Shown here one piece after another: positions 27,430-37,088 of a stretch of DNA of 64,000 bases. This DNA is from Microbacterium paraoxydans (GTDB lineage: Bacteria; Actinomycetota; Actinomycetes; Actinomycetales; Microbacteriaceae). The notes beneath the pieces were generated by a model, which saw only the letters and a program-made list of their open reading frames with translations, did not search any database and was not told where the DNA came from. The translations under genes were made by a program, and so were the position numbers. The stretch is from the NCBI RefSeq assembly GCF_900105335.1, contig NZ_LT629770.1, positions 1,116,001 to 1,180,000 of the forward strand. The letters are read 5' to 3'. Position 1 is the first letter of the stretch, and each line of letters starts with the position of its first letter.

Positions 27430-27475
27430 CGCCGAGACCCCCTGCTGCAGTCGCCTGCAGCAGGGGGTCTCGGCG
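27430..27475. terminator. Very long bidirectional terminator between phoU and gpmA
   Basis: A perfect 21-bp stem (arms 27430-27450 and 27455-27475) closes the tetraloop TCGC. The GGGTCTCGG part of the arm recurs at 27485-27493, overlapping the gpmA end. It separates two convergent genes. Confidence 0.85.
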
Positions 27476-27492
27476 TGAAACCGGGGTCTCGG

Positions 27493-28242
27493 TTACTTCT
27501 TGCCCTGGGCGGCCACGGCCGCGGCACCGGCGGCGGCGGCCTCCGGGTCGAGGTACCGGCCGGGACCCGTCGGCGCGTTGTTCTCGTCGAGCTCGTACAC
27601 CAGCGGAATGCCGGTGGGGATGTTGAGGCCGGCGATGTCGTCGTCGCTGATGCCCTCGAGGTGCTTGACGAGGCCGCGCAGCGAATTGCCGTGCGCCGTC
27701 ACGAGGACGGTCTTGCCGGCTTCCAGGTCGGGGACGATCTCCGCGTCCCAGTACGGCAGGAGACGGTCGATGACGAGCTTGAGCGACTCCGTGCGCGGCA
27801 CCTCGCCGTCGATGCCCTCGTAGCGGGCGTCACCCACCTGGCTGAACTCGCTCGCGTCGTCCAGCGGGGGCGGCGGCACGTCGAACGAGCGGCGCCACAG
27901 CTGGAACTGCTCCGGACCGAACTCCTCGAGCGTCTGCGCCTTGTCCTTGCCCTGCAGCGCCCCGTAGTGGCGCTCGTTGAGCCGCCAGGAGCGCTTCACC
28001 GGGATCCACAGCCGGTCGGCCGCATCCAGCGCGATGTCGGCGGTCTGGATCGCCCGGCTCAGCAGCGACGTGTGCAGCACGTCGGGCAGGATGCCGGACT
28101 CGGCGAGCAGCTCACCGCCGCGACGGGCCTCGCCCTTGCCCTGCGCGGTCAGGCGGACGTCCACCCAGCCGGTGAAGAGGTTCAGTTCGTTCCACTCGCT
28201 CTGGCCGTGGCGGAGCAGGATCAGGGTGCGCTTCGCAGTCAT
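27493..28242 (-). CDS. gpmA: 2,3-bisphosphoglycerate-dependent phosphoglycerate mutase
   Basis: A 249-residue glycolytic enzyme interconverting 3- and 2-phosphoglycerate. The phosphohistidine motif [10 protein letters not shown] (His12), the [17 protein letters not shown] segment, [16 protein letters not shown] and the second histidine in [16 protein letters not shown] are present. An Ala-rich tail ([16 protein letters not shown]) is a small lineage-specific extension. A TAAACT box six bases before the ATG suggests a leaderless start. Confidence 0.96.
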   Translation of the reverse strand: MTAKRTLILLRHGQSEWNELNLFTGWVDVRLTAQGKGEARRGGELLAESGILPDVLHTSLLSRAIQTADIALDAADRLWIPVKRSWRLNERHYGALQGKDKAQTLEEFGPEQFQLWRRSFDVPPPPLDDASEFSQVGDARYEGIDGEVPRTESLKLVIDRLLPYWDAEIVPDLEAGKTVLVTAHGNSLRGLVKHLEGISDDDIAGLNIPTGIPLVYELDENNAPTGPGRYLDPEAAAAGAAAVAAQGKK

Positions 28243-28248
28243 GTCGCC

Positions 28249-28254
28249 AGTTTA
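28249..28254 (-). promoter_or_regulatory. -10 box of a leaderless promoter (TAAACT)
   Basis: TAAACT on the minus strand, six bases before the gpmA ATG. Confidence 0.55.
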
Positions 28255-28301
28255 TCCGGGGCGCGGAGCGGGCACGGCGGCGGAGGAGGGAGGATGGACG
28301 C

Positions 28302-29123
28302 ATGGCGTCATCTCCCCTCGGTCGGCCGACCCGCGGCACGACAGGGACGAACCGGCTGCGACGGAACGACCGGTGGATCGCCGCCTCCCCCGCCTTCCGA
28401 CGCGCGGCCGACCCCCTCGTCGTCGACCTCGGGTTCGGGGCGAGCGGGGTGACCGCGTTCGAGCTGGCCGCCCGGCTGCGACGCGTGCGGCCGGATGCGG
28501 AGGTGCGCGGCCTGGAGCTCGACCCGGACCGGGTGGCCACCGCGGAGCACCAGCTCGCCGAGGTCCGGGCCGACCGGACCCCCTTTCCCGCCGATCTCCG
28601 CGTCTCCTTCGCCCGCGGCGGGTTCGAGGTACCGCTCCCCGGCGGTCGGCGCCCCGCCGTCATCCGGGCGATGAACGTCCTGCGGCAGTATGACGAGGCC
28701 GAGGTGGCCGCCGCCTGGCGGACGATGGCGCACCGCCTCGCGCCGGACGGGCTCCTGGTGGAGGGCACCTGCGACGAGATCGGGCGCGTGGCGAGCTGGG
28801 TCGACGTCGATCCCGGCGGCACGCCGCTCCGCTTCACCGTCTCCCTCCGCCTCCGCGGGCTCGAGGTCCCGAGCATCGTGGCGGAGCGGCTGCCCAAGGC
28901 CCTCATCCATCGCAACGTCCCCGGCGAGCGCATCCATGCGCTGCTGGTCGAGCTGGACCGGGAGTGGGAGCGCGCCGCTCCCCTGTCGACCTTCGGCGCC
29001 ACGCAGCGCTTCCTCGCCGCGGTGACGGCGCTGCGCGCGCAGGGCTGGCCTGTGCAGGGCGGGCGGAGCCGGTGGCGGCTGGGGGAGCTCACCCTGCCGT
29101 GGGGCGCCGTGGCACCGGCCTGA
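28302..29123 (+). CDS. Class I SAM-dependent methyltransferase-like protein
   Basis: A 273-residue cytosolic protein. PLVVDLGFGASGVTAFELAARL (about 38-59) is motif I of a Rossmann-like methyltransferase. VRGLELDPDRVATAEHQL is the acidic ribose-binding motif II, and the later MAHRLAPDGLLVEGTCDE matches motif III/post III. The substrate is unknown. Start at 28302 behind GGGAGGATGGACGC. It is divergent from gpmA with a 59-base gap. Confidence 0.85.
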   Translation: MASSPLGRPTRGTTGTNRLRRNDRWIAASPAFRRAADPLVVDLGFGASGVTAFELAARLRRVRPDAEVRGLELDPDRVATAEHQLAEVRADRTPFPADLRVSFARGGFEVPLPGGRRPAVIRAMNVLRQYDEAEVAAAWRTMAHRLAPDGLLVEGTCDEIGRVASWVDVDPGGTPLRFTVSLRLRGLEVPSIVAERLPKALIHRNVPGERIHALLVELDREWERAAPLSTFGATQRFLAAVTALRAQGWPVQGGRSRWRLGELTLPWGAVAPA

Positions 29124-29157
29124 CGCGCCCCGCGAGGACACGCCCCTGCTGTATTCC

Positions 29158-29195
29158 GGTGCGCACCTCCTCACGGGCCTGCGCACCGCTAGCGT
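29158..29195 (+). promoter_or_regulatory. Inverted repeat and -10 box before the amino-acid permease
   Basis: GGTGCGCA (29158-29165) and TGCGCACC (29180-29187) form an inverted repeat with a 14-base gap. GGTGCGCACC is itself a palindrome. A TAGCGT -10-like box follows at 29190-29195. A repressor or activator site for the permease gene is likely. Its regulator is not in the window. Confidence 0.4.
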
Positions 29196-29264
29196 CGTAC
29201 GCGGCGGGCCGTACCGACGCGTGCGCCGACTCGATCGCCATGCGTTCCCAGGGCAGGAGAGGCG

Positions 29265-30782
29265 ATGGCGACCGAGAACGCGAAGGCGGAAGGATCCGCG
29301 GAGGCACAGGAGAACGACCGCGAGCGATTCGGCGACGTCCTGACGTCGGCGCAGGACTTCTCCCACGAGCAGTCCGGCTACCGCACCGCGTTGAAGGCGC
29401 GGCACCTGCAGATGATCGCCCTCGGCGGCGCGATCGGGACTGGACTGTTCATGGGGGCGGGCGGACGCCTGAACGCCGCAGGACCCCTGCTGGCCGTCTC
29501 CTATCTGGTGTGCGGGGTGTTCGCCTTCTTCATCCTCCGCGCCCTCGGAGAGCTCGTCATCCACCGCCCCTCCTCCGGATCGTTCATCTCGTACGCGCGG
29601 GAGTTCTTCGGCGAGAGACTGGCCTTCGCCGCGGGCTGGCTGTATCTGCTGAACTGGGGCATGACGGCGATCGTCGACTCCACGGCCGTGGCGCTCTACG
29701 TCCACTACTGGTCGGCGTTCCGCGTCGTGCCGCAGTGGCTGCTCGCGCTGATCGCCCTGGTCGTCGTCGTCGGCCTCAACCTCGTCTCGGTCCGGCTGTT
29801 CGGCGAGATGGAGTTCTGGTTCGCGCTCGTGAAGGTCGCCGCGCTGGCGCTGTTCCTCGTGATCGGCGTGGTGTTCCTCGCGGCCGGCTGGCAGACCGAC
29901 GAGGGACCGACGGGGATCCCCATGCTCGCAGCGCACGGAGGCTTCGCACCGGAGGGGGTGCTCCCCGCCGTGATCGTGATGCAAGGGGTCGTCTTCGCGT
30001 ACGCCTCCATCGAGCTGATCGGCACCGCCGCCGGCGAGACCGCGGACCCGGAGAAGGTGATGCCCCGGGCCGTCAACTCGGTGATCCTGCGCATCGCGGT
30101 GTTCTATGTCGGATCGGTGCTGCTCCTCGCCCTGCTGCTCCCATACACGGTGTACCGCGCCGGGGAGAGCCCGTTCGTGACGTTCTTCTCGCACGTGGGA
30201 GGGCCGGACGTGGGGGCGGTGGCCGGCAGCGCCATGAACTTCATCGTGATCACCGCCGCGGTCTCCGGGCTGAACGCCGGGCTCTACTCGACGGGCCGGG
30301 TCTTCCGCTCGCTCGCGAGTTCGGGCGCCGCACCCCGCGCGACCGGGCGGATGAGCCGTCGCGGCGTGCCCGTCGTGGGGATCCTCGTCACCGCCGTGTT
30401 CGCCCTCGCTGGTGTCCTGCTGAACGCGGTGGTGCCGGGACAGGCCTTCGAGATCGTGCTCAACATGTCCGCGCTGGGGATCATCGCGGCCTGGGCGACC
30501 ATCATCCTCTGCCAGCTCCGGCTGTACCGGCTGTCGCGGCGCGGCCTCGTCGAGCGCCCGTCGCTCCGCCTCTTCGGTGCACCGTACACCTCGTATCTGA
30601 CGCTGGCGTTCCTCGCGTCCGTCGTCGTGCTCATGGCCTTCGACTATCCGACGGGCACCTGGACGGTCGCCAGCCTCGGCGTGCTGATCCCTGCGCTCAT
30701 CGGCGGCTGGTTCCTGGCCCGAGCACGGATCCGGGAGCTCGCCGCGCAGCGCTCGGCGGCCGGACCGGGAGTCGAGATCTGA
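29265..30782 (+). CDS. Amino acid permease (APC superfamily, AAT family)
   Basis: A 505-residue transporter with twelve predicted helices. The conserved start of the first helix, [20 protein letters not shown] (about 47-66), and the cytoplasmic segment [22 protein letters not shown] match the AAT family (AnsP, CycA, proline-specific permeases). It imports an amino acid with protons. AnsP-like asparagine transport is a reasonable guess, but specificity cannot be read. The N-terminal 40 residues are polar. Start at 29265 behind CAGGAGAGGCG. Confidence 0.9.
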   Translation: MATENAKAEGSAEAQENDRERFGDVLTSAQDFSHEQSGYRTALKARHLQMIALGGAIGTGLFMGAGGRLNAAGPLLAVSYLVCGVFAFFILRALGELVIHRPSSGSFISYAREFFGERLAFAAGWLYLLNWGMTAIVDSTAVALYVHYWSAFRVVPQWLLALIALVVVVGLNLVSVRLFGEMEFWFALVKVAALALFLVIGVVFLAAGWQTDEGPTGIPMLAAHGGFAPEGVLPAVIVMQGVVFAYASIELIGTAAGETADPEKVMPRAVNSVILRIAVFYVGSVLLLALLLPYTVYRAGESPFVTFFSHVGGPDVGAVAGSAMNFIVITAAVSGLNAGLYSTGRVFRSLASSGAAPRATGRMSRRGVPVVGILVTAVFALAGVLLNAVVPGQAFEIVLNMSALGIIAAWATIILCQLRLYRLSRRGLVERPSLRLFGAPYTSYLTLAFLASVVVLMAFDYPTGTWTVASLGVLIPALIGGWFLARARIRELAAQRSAAGPGVEI

Positions 30783-30794
30783 CGGACGTCCCGC

Positions 30795-31910
30795 TCAAAC
30801 GCCGGCGTCGCGGGGATCGGGCGCCGTCGGGCGGCGGGACAGCCGGGTCAGGCGCGGGACGTCCGCGGTGGCGCCGGCATCGGCCGGGACGATGATCTGC
30901 TGGGACGCGGCGATGTCGATCCCTTCGGCCCGGACGACGAGATCACCGATCGGGGCGCGACGGGACAGGAGGGCGAGGGCGATCGGCCCGTCTTCATGAT
31001 GCCGCGCGGAGGAGGTGATGTGCCCGACCTCGTCGTCGCCTGCGAACACGGGGGCTCCGGGTTCCGGAAGCACGGCGTCGCTGCCGTCGAGCTGGAGCAG
31101 AGCGAGCCGCCGCGGCGGATGGCCGAGGTTGTGCACCTTCGCGACAGTCTCCTGGCCGCGATAGCAGCCCTTGTTCAGGTGCACGGCGCTGCGGAGCCAG
31201 TCCGACTCGTGCGGCAGCGATCGCTCGTCCACCTCGGCGGCCCACCGCGGGCGCCAGGCGCCGATGCGCAGAGCCTCGGCGGCGAGGAGACCGGCGGCGT
31301 CCTCCCGACCGAGCTCCGCGGCGAGCGCCCGCGCCGCCGTCTCGGGCACGATGCCGACCCGCCAGGCGAGGTCGGCCCCGGGGTGCGCGGCCACGTCGGC
31401 ATACTGATGGCCGCCGACGGCGACCTGCTGCCACGGGTCGACCCAGATCCGCGCGTCGTCGAGGCCGCGCACGCGCTCGGCCGCGGGACCGCCGTCGACG
31501 AAGCCGAGCAGCGCGAGGTCGGGGCGCAGCTCGACCGTGGCTTGGGTGCGGAACTTCATCCGCGTCAGCCAGGTCGCCAGACCCTCGGCATCGCCGGCGT
31601 CCGCCAGGAGCCAGGTCGAGGTGCCGTCGTCGAGGACCCCGGCCGCGTGCTCCACCCGTCCCTGCGGATCGAGGATGAGGAGCTCGGTGCTCTCCCCCGC
31701 GCGCAGATGACCCACCGCCTGCGACGTGATGGAGTCGAGCCAGGGGAGGCGTTCGGGGCCGGACACCTCGATGACCGCCCGGTCGTCGAGGGGCGCGATC
31801 GCCGTTCCGGCCGCGAGGCGGCGTTGCTCCCGGAACGGATCGCCGAAGTGGGCGATCCCGCGCTCCCCTGCTGTCGCGCCGGGGACGCCGTCGAAGACGC
31901 TGGTGCTCAC
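30795..31910 (-). CDS. ygfZ: YgfZ/GcvT-like folate-binding protein
   Basis: A 371-residue protein with the GcvT/YgfZ fold and the diagnostic KGCYRGQETV motif (about 248-257), whose cysteine is required in the E. coli protein. YgfZ uses tetrahydrofolate to support repair or assembly of some iron-sulfur enzymes such as MiaB. It is not an aminomethyltransferase. The next gene downstream of it in genome order, upstream in transcription, is the nitrobindin-like FABP gene (12-base gap), a frequent actinobacterial pairing. Confidence 0.93.
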   Translation of the reverse strand: MSTSVFDGVPGATAGERGIAHFGDPFREQRRLAAGTAIAPLDDRAVIEVSGPERLPWLDSITSQAVGHLRAGESTELLILDPQGRVEHAAGVLDDGTSTWLLADAGDAEGLATWLTRMKFRTQATVELRPDLALLGFVDGGPAAERVRGLDDARIWVDPWQQVAVGGHQYADVAAHPGADLAWRVGIVPETAARALAAELGREDAAGLLAAEALRIGAWRPRWAAEVDERSLPHESDWLRSAVHLNKGCYRGQETVAKVHNLGHPPRRLALLQLDGSDAVLPEPGAPVFAGDDEVGHITSSARHHEDGPIALALLSRRAPIGDLVVRAEGIDIAASQQIIVPADAGATADVPRLTRLSRRPTAPDPRDAGV

Positions 31911-31922
31911 GGTGTGCTCCGT

Positions 31923-32525
31923 TCAGACGCGAGCGAGACGTGCCGAGGCGTGCGCCCGCAGAGGTGTGCCGAGGGCGGCGATGTCCCACGCCCACAGCAG
32001 GTGCCCGTCGACGAGCCCGTACATCCGCGAGGCGGAGCCGTAGTCCTTGGCACCGGCGCCGCGCACGATCGCGTCCGACGCGAGGTCGACCCGCGGTCCG
32101 TTGATCTCGCCGAGGTAGTACTCGAGCATGCCGTCCGAGCGCGCCAGCGACACCTCGAGCGGGAACGCGCCGTTGTCGGACCGCAGCGCCTCCACGTCGT
32201 CGACCGTGCGGGTGACGGGTGTCGCCGTCGGCGGCAGCAGCGCCGGTCCCGCGTCGGTCGCCGCGGCCGGACGCGCCAGGCGCCAGAAACCGGACTCGGC
32301 GGTCAGCGGGACGGCGGGCGCACCCTCGTCACCGACGAAGGTCGCCGTGGCCGCGTAGTTGAGGAACGGTCCCCCGTCGTGGCTGAAGCTGACGCGATGG
32401 GTGAACTCGCCCTGCAGACGCTCCTCGCCGACCGGGTAGTCGATCACCCCGGACCCCTCCCACACGCCGATCAGCCACGCCAGCGGGGCGAGGTCGGCGG
32501 GAAGGTCCGTGGGGAGTTCGATCAT
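31923..32525 (-). CDS. FABP-family heme-binding (nitrobindin-like) protein
   Basis: A 200-residue beta-barrel protein of the nitrobindin/THAP4 family. The GVWEGSG motif (GxWxGxG, about 20-26) and the terminal YGLVDGHLLWAWDIAA with the distal aromatic residues are typical. These proteins bind ferric heme and isomerise peroxynitrite or bind NO. It shares a transcript with ygfZ and with the small membrane protein just upstream. Confidence 0.9.
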   Translation of the reverse strand: MIELPTDLPADLAPLAWLIGVWEGSGVIDYPVGEERLQGEFTHRVSFSHDGGPFLNYAATATFVGDEGAPAVPLTAESGFWRLARPAAATDAGPALLPPTATPVTRTVDDVEALRSDNGAFPLEVSLARSDGMLEYYLGEINGPRVDLASDAIVRGAGAKDYGSASRMYGLVDGHLLWAWDIAALGTPLRAHASARLARV

Positions 32526-32529
32526 GTCG

Positions 32530-32643
32530 TCAGCGCTGGCCGCGGAACAGGTTGCGCAGCACCACGGCCGACACGAAAACGATCGCGAGGCTCGCCAGGC
32601 CGAGCAGGCCGATGAAGAAGATTTCGAGCGCCATGATGTCCAT
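32530..32643 (-). CDS. Small single-pass membrane protein (37 residues)
   Basis: A 37-residue frame (MDIMALEIFF...NLFRGQR): one hydrophobic helix (about 4-29) followed by a basic end. A GGTGGAGG ribosome binding site precedes it. An alternative ATG at 32634 gives 34 residues with better spacing. It ends five bases before the FABP start, so it looks like the first cistron of the FABP-ygfZ operon. The function is unknown. Confidence 0.5.
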   Translation of the reverse strand: MDIMALEIFFIGLLGLASLAIVFVSAVVLRNLFRGQR

Positions 32644-32672
32644 GACCTCCACCTTACCCCCGGCGATCCGGG

Positions 32673-32963
32673 TCAGGAGGGGATGAGGGCGGCCAGGCCG
32701 AAGCCGACCGAGATGATCCCCATCAGCAGCAGCGCACCGGTCACGCTGCTCGCGACGCGGAAGATGAAGCCCTGCGTGCGCCCGTACCAGAGCTGCACGG
32801 CGAAGGAGAACAGCACCACCGCGCCGAAGCCGACCAGCATCCAGGGGATGCGCCACTCCTCCGGAGCGAAGATCCCGATGACGATGCTGCCGACGAACGC
32901 GGTCGCCCAGACCGCGATGACGCCGGTGAAGGCGTTGCGGGGCGCGAGTGCCGGTTCTGACAT
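32673..32963 (-). CDS. Small integral membrane protein (three helices)
   Basis: A 96-residue protein with three predicted transmembrane helices (about 15-35, 42-62 and 72-94) and few polar loops. No domain is recognised. I start it at 32963 (MSEPALAPRN), where a GGAG lies close upstream. An ATG six codons earlier (32981) is possible. It is divergent from glnR. Confidence 0.7.
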   Translation of the reverse strand: MSEPALAPRNAFTGVIAVWATAFVGSIVIGIFAPEEWRIPWMLVGFGAVVLFSFAVQLWYGRTQGFIFRVASSVTGALLLMGIISVGFGLAALIPS

Positions 32964-33037
32964 GTCTCCATTCTTGCGCATCGGTGGCCGCTATCATGGC
33001 GGCACGGCGTCGATCCCCCCGCCGGTGAGGAGTGCGC

Positions 33038-33721
33038 GTGGCCCTGGTGCTGGTTCTGACCAATGCTCCGCTCTCGGAGCAGGTGCTGCCCGCCCTCGAG
33101 CTGCTGAGCCATCGCACGCGGCAGATCCCGGCCGAGCCGGCGCAGCTGATCAATGCCCCGGAGTACGACATCGTCATCGTCGACGGCCGTCACGACCTGG
33201 TCGGGGCGAAGTCGCTGTGCCGTCTGCTGCGGGCCACCGGCCAGGATGCGCCGCTGCTGCTCGTGGTGACCGAGGGCGGCATGAGCGCCCTGTCCGGCGA
33301 ATGGGGCATCGACGACGTGCTGCTGTCCACCGCCGGCCCCGCGGAGATCGACGCGCGCGTGCGTCTGGCGCTCGCGCGACGGGACGAGGTCGCCGAACCG
33401 GCGCGCGTGCAGGCCTCCGGCGTCACGATCGACGAGCAGTCCTACTCGGCCAAGCTCCACGGGCGGCCGCTGGACCTCACCTACAAGGAGTTCCAGCTCC
33501 TGCACTTCCTCGCCACCCACCCGTCCCGGGTGTTCACCCGCGAGCAGCTGCTCAGCGAGGTGTGGGGGTACGACTACTTCGGCGGCACCAGGACCGTCGA
33601 CGTGCACGTGCGACGGCTCCGCGCCAAGCTCGGCGATCAGGAGCAGATCATCGGCACCGTGCGCAACGTCGGATACCGCTTCAACGTCTACGAGGACGAC
33701 AGCCTGGTCGGCTCGCGCTGA
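33038..33721 (+). CDS. glnR: GlnR-type orphan response regulator (nitrogen control)
   Basis: A 227-residue OmpR-like regulator that matches actinobacterial GlnR throughout: an N-terminal pseudo-receiver ([33 protein letters not shown] with D49, [37 protein letters not shown]) and a winged helix ([55 protein letters not shown]). The usual acidic pair is missing at the N-terminus, so it is not expected to be phosphorylated like a normal receiver. GlnR activates or represses ammonium-assimilation genes. I start at GTG 33038, seven bases after GAGG. A GTG at 33032 overlaps the ribosome binding site. Confidence 0.9.
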   Translation: MALVLVLTNAPLSEQVLPALELLSHRTRQIPAEPAQLINAPEYDIVIVDGRHDLVGAKSLCRLLRATGQDAPLLLVVTEGGMSALSGEWGIDDVLLSTAGPAEIDARVRLALARRDEVAEPARVQASGVTIDEQSYSAKLHGRPLDLTYKEFQLLHFLATHPSRVFTREQLLSEVWGYDYFGGTRTVDVHVRRLRAKLGDQEQIIGTVRNVGYRFNVYEDDSLVGSR

Positions 33722-33724
33722 CCG

Positions 33725-33746
33725 CCGTTCACACGCCCGACACCTG
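33725..33746 (+). promoter_or_regulatory. PHO-box-like direct repeat before ppk
   Basis: CCGTTCACACG (33725-33735) followed directly by CCCGACACCTG (33736-33746) is an 11-base direct repeat. The first copy matches the pstS PHO box at nine of eleven positions and the second at eight. It covers the -35 region of the ppk promoter, so RegX3 control of polyphosphate synthesis is likely. Confidence 0.55.
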
Positions 33747-33753
33747 CCGGTGC

Positions 33754-33759
33754 TTAGAT
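33754..33759 (+). promoter_or_regulatory. -10 box of the ppk promoter (TTAGAT)
   Basis: TTAGAT lies seven bases before the ATG at 33767, directly downstream of the PHO-box-like repeat. It supports a leaderless start. Confidence 0.45.
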
Positions 33760-33766
33760 GTACCCC

Positions 33767-35935
33767 ATGATCGATCCCGCACTCGCCGACGCCGGACTCG
33801 GTGACGCCGAAGACGACGACTTCGACGACGCCGTCGAGGCGCCGGACTCGCAGCTCCCCGACCACCGCTATCTGGACCGCGAGCTGAGCTGGCTCGCGTT
33901 CAACCAGCGCGTGCTCGAACTCGCGGAGGATCCGTCGCTGCCCGAGCTGGAGCGGGCGAACTTCCTGGCCATCTTCGCGAGCAACCTCGACGAGTTCTTC
34001 ATGGTGCGCGTGGCCGGTCTCAAGCGGCGCATCATGACCGGTCTCGCCGTGCCGACCAACATCGGACGCTCCCCCGTCGATGCCCTCGCCGACATCTCTC
34101 GGGAAGCGCACGCCCTCCAGCTCCGCCACGCGGACGCCTGGACGAAGCTCGTCCGCCCCGCCCTCGCCGACTCCGGCATCGAGATCACGGAGTGGTCGGA
34201 TCTCACCGACGACGAGCGCAGCGCGCTGTCCGACTACTTCGGCGCGCAGGTCTTCCCGGTGCTGATGCCGCTGGCGGTCGACCCGGCGCACCCGTTCCCC
34301 TACATCTCCGGACTCTCCCTGAACCTCGCCATCCGCATCCGCAATGCGCGGACCGGCCGCCAGGAGTTCGCGCGCCTCAAGGTGCCGCCCATGCTGCCGC
34401 GCTTCGTCGAGGTGCCGTCCACGGGCGAGATCAAGCGCTTCCTCCGCCTCGAGGAGCTCATCGCCAACCACCTCGGCGATCTCTTCCCCGGCATGGAGGT
34501 GCTCGACCACCACGCGTTCCGCCTCACCCGCAACGAGGACGTGGAGATCGAGGAGGACGAGAGCGAGAACCTCATCCAGGCGCTGGAGGCCGAGCTGCTG
34601 CGCCGCCGGTTCGGGCCGCCGATCCGGCTCGAGATCACCGACGACATGGACGAGGTCACGATGGACCTCCTCGTGCGCGAGCTCGACATCACCGACCAGG
34701 AGGTCTACCGCCTCCCCGGGCCGCTCGATCTGCGGGGCCTCTTCGACCTGTCGCGCATCGATCGCCCCGATCTGCGGTACCCGCCGCACCTCCCCACGAC
34801 CGCGGTGGCCTTCCAGCCGACGGGCTCCAACACCCGTGCCGACATCTTCAAGGCGATCCGGAAGTCCGACGTGCTCGTGCACCACCCGTACGAGTCCTTC
34901 ACCACGAGCGTCCAGGCGTTCCTCGAGCAGGCCGCCCGCGATCCGCACGTGCTCGCCATCAAGCAGACGCTGTACCGGACGTCCGGGGACAGCCCCGTCG
35001 TGCAGGCCCTCATCGATGCGGCCGAGGCAGGCAAGCAGGTGCTCGCGCTCGTCGAGGTGAAGGCCCGCTTCGACGAGGCCAACAACATCGTGTGGGCGCG
35101 CAAGCTCGAGAAGGCCGGCGTGCACGTGGTGTACGGCCTCGTCGGACTCAAGACCCACTGCAAGCTCGCCCTCGTGATCCGCGAGGAGGAGGGCAGACTC
35201 CAGCACTACTCGCACGTCGGCACCGGCAACTACAACCCGAAGACGAGCCGCATCTACGAGGACTTCGGTCTGTTCACCGCCGATGCCCAGGTCGGCAAGG
35301 ACCTCACCCGGCTGTTCAACGAACTCAGCGGCTACGCGATCGAGAAGAAGTTCAAGCGTCTGCTCGTCGCCCCGCTCCACCTCCGCAAGGGCCTCGTGCG
35401 GCTGATCGACGCCGAGCGCCGGATCGCCGAGTCGGGCAAGCCCGCGCACATCCGCATCAAGGTCAACTCGATGGTCGACGAGGAGATCATCGACGCGCTC
35501 TACCGCGCCAGCGCCGCGGGGGTGAAGGTCGACGTGTGGGTGCGTGGAATCTGCAGCCTGCGGCCCGACCTCGACGGGATCAGCGACAACATCACCGTGC
35601 GCAGCATCCTCGGCCGCTACCTCGAGCACTCGCGCATCTTCACGTTCGAGAACGAGGGCGACCCGCAGGTGTACATCGGCAGCGCCGACATGATGCACCG
35701 CAACCTCGATCGGCGCGTCGAGGCCCTGGTGCGGGTCACCGACCCCGCGCATCTCAAGGAGCTCACCGCCTTCTTCGACCTGGCGATGGACGACCGGACC
35801 TCGTCGTGGCACCTCGGCCGCGACGGCGTGTGGGAGCGCCACGCCGTGGATGCCGACGGCAAGCCGCTCACCGACCTGCAGGATAAGACCATGGGGATGA
35901 TCCAGCGACGTCGTCGGGCACGGGCGGTTCGATGA
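33767..35935 (+). CDS. ppk1: Polyphosphate kinase 1
   Basis: A 722-residue enzyme that makes inorganic polyphosphate from ATP. N domain: [27 protein letters not shown] and [11 protein letters not shown]. Head domain follows, then two phospholipase-D-like catalytic domains with the autophosphorylated histidine in [27 protein letters not shown] and the second motif [14 protein letters not shown]. An acidic N-terminal stretch ([15 protein letters not shown]) precedes the core. An ATG three codons upstream (33758) is also possible. It overlaps the Nudix gene by four bases and is preceded by a PHO-box-like repeat. Confidence 0.97.
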   Translation: MIDPALADAGLGDAEDDDFDDAVEAPDSQLPDHRYLDRELSWLAFNQRVLELAEDPSLPELERANFLAIFASNLDEFFMVRVAGLKRRIMTGLAVPTNIGRSPVDALADISREAHALQLRHADAWTKLVRPALADSGIEITEWSDLTDDERSALSDYFGAQVFPVLMPLAVDPAHPFPYISGLSLNLAIRIRNARTGRQEFARLKVPPMLPRFVEVPSTGEIKRFLRLEELIANHLGDLFPGMEVLDHHAFRLTRNEDVEIEEDESENLIQALEAELLRRRFGPPIRLEITDDMDEVTMDLLVRELDITDQEVYRLPGPLDLRGLFDLSRIDRPDLRYPPHLPTTAVAFQPTGSNTRADIFKAIRKSDVLVHHPYESFTTSVQAFLEQAARDPHVLAIKQTLYRTSGDSPVVQALIDAAEAGKQVLALVEVKARFDEANNIVWARKLEKAGVHVVYGLVGLKTHCKLALVIREEEGRLQHYSHVGTGNYNPKTSRIYEDFGLFTADAQVGKDLTRLFNELSGYAIEKKFKRLLVAPLHLRKGLVRLIDAERRIAESGKPAHIRIKVNSMVDEEIIDALYRASAAGVKVDVWVRGICSLRPDLDGISDNITVRSILGRYLEHSRIFTFENEGDPQVYIGSADMMHRNLDRRVEALVRVTDPAHLKELTAFFDLAMDDRTSSWHLGRDGVWERHAVDADGKPLTDLQDKTMGMIQRRRRARAVR

Positions 35936-36918
35936 CGGCGCGGCAGGTCCAGCTCCCGCCGTCCGCGGCCGACGCGAAGTGGGCGGACAAGGCCGTGTAC
36001 GCGGCCGGCGCCGTCGTCTGGCGTCTGGTCGACGGCAAGCTGCGGATCCTGCTCATCCATCGCACGAAGTACCGCGACGTCACCCTCCCGAAGGGCAAGG
36101 TCGACCCGGGCGAGATGCTCGCGGAGACCGCCGTCCGTGAGGTGCACGAGGAGACCGGCATCCGCGTGGCCCTCGGCGTGCCGGTCGGGATCAGCCGCTA
36201 TCACCTCGCGTCCCGCAAGCAGAAGGTCGTGCACTACTGGGCTGCCGAGGCGACGGACGCCGCGATCCGCGCGTCGACCTTCGTGCCCAACCGCGAGATC
36301 GCCGCCATCGAGTGGGTCAGCGTGAAGAAGGCCCGTGCCGCGCTGAGCTACCCCGTCGACCTCGAGATCCTCGATGCGTTCGCGGCCCTCGTCGACGACG
36401 GCGTGCTGCGGACCTTCCCGGTGATCGCCCTCCGGCACGCGAAGGCCCTGCCCCGTTCGGAGTGGGACAAGGCGGACGCGGCCCGGCCGCTCACCGACCG
36501 CGGGAAGCGCCAGGCCAAGGCCATCGTCGGACCGCTCCGCGCTTTCGGCGTGCGCAAGATCGTCACCAGCGACGCGGTGCGCTGCGTGCAGACCGTCACG
36601 CCGCTCGCCAAGGCCCTGGACCGCAAGCCGGTCCTCACCGAGAAGATCAGCCAGGACGCCTGGGAGGACGGCGTCGCCGATCTCCGCTCCGTCGTCGGCC
36701 GCCGCATCCGCGCCGGCAAGCCCGCCGTGCTCTGCAGCCACGGCCCGGTGCTGCCTGCGCTCCTCTCGGAGATCGCCCTCGCGACCGGCACGGTGCACGG
36801 CTCGTACGTCGGCAGCGCCGCCGATCTGGAGACCGGCGCGTTCTCCGTGGTGCACGTCTCGGCCACCAATCCCGGCTCCGGCATCATCTCGATCGAGACC
36901 CACGCCCCGAAGGTCTGA
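35932..36918 (+). CDS. mutT1: MutT1-type Nudix hydrolase fused to a histidine phosphatase domain
   Basis: A 328-residue two-domain protein. Residues about 15-150 are a Nudix domain with the box [23 protein letters not shown]. Residues about 165-325 are a phosphoglycerate-mutase-like domain with [15 protein letters not shown] and [11 protein letters not shown] supplying the catalytic histidines. This layout is that of mycobacterial MutT1, which removes 8-oxo-(d)GTP and diadenosine polyphosphates. mutT1 also neighbours ppk in mycobacteria. The ATGA overlap with ppk means they are coupled. Confidence 0.93.
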   Translation: MTARQVQLPPSAADAKWADKAVYAAGAVVWRLVDGKLRILLIHRTKYRDVTLPKGKVDPGEMLAETAVREVHEETGIRVALGVPVGISRYHLASRKQKVVHYWAAEATDAAIRASTFVPNREIAAIEWVSVKKARAALSYPVDLEILDAFAALVDDGVLRTFPVIALRHAKALPRSEWDKADAARPLTDRGKRQAKAIVGPLRAFGVRKIVTSDAVRCVQTVTPLAKALDRKPVLTEKISQDAWEDGVADLRSVVGRRIRAGKPAVLCSHGPVLPALLSEIALATGTVHGSYVGSAADLETGAFSVVHVSATNPGSGIISIETHAPKV

Positions 36919-36929
36919 TCCCTCCCCCA

Positions 36930-36993
36930 CGTTCGAATCGCGCACTTCGCTGCATCTGGGCCGGGGATGCCGCAAAGTGGGCGATTCGAAACG
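36930..36993. repeat. Large imperfect palindrome upstream of the pst operon
   Basis: CGTTCGAATCGCGCACTT (36930-36947) is nearly complementary to AAGTGGGCGATTCGAAACG (36975-36993), and inner GCATC/GGATGC arms extend the stem. It would fold into a hairpin of about 25 pairs with small mismatches. It lies 12 bases after the mutT1 stop and 45 bases before the PHO box. It could be a REP-like element, a terminator, or both. Confidence 0.6.
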
Positions 36994-37037
36994 GCGGGGC
37001 CGCGCCGTGACGGGGATCGGTGACAGAGAGTCGCCGG

Positions 37038-37059
37038 CCGTTCACCTGCCGTTCACCTG
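37038..37059 (+). promoter_or_regulatory. PHO box of the pst operon
   Basis: Two identical 11-base direct repeats CCGTTCACCTG (37038-37048 and 37049-37059) form a textbook actinobacterial PHO box, the binding site of PhoP/RegX3. A further related GTTAACC lies at 37074-37080, and a TAGCGT -10 box at 37089-37094. Confidence 0.88.
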
Positions 37060-37088
37060 CGCGGGAGAGTCTCGTTAACCGTCGCCCC

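Noticed and set aside
32741..35842. A 1033-codon minus-strand frame opposite glnR and ppk
   Set aside because: It is the complement of two strongly conserved genes, and its composition (Asp/Val/Arg/His/Leu) matches an antisense frame, with no recognisable domain.
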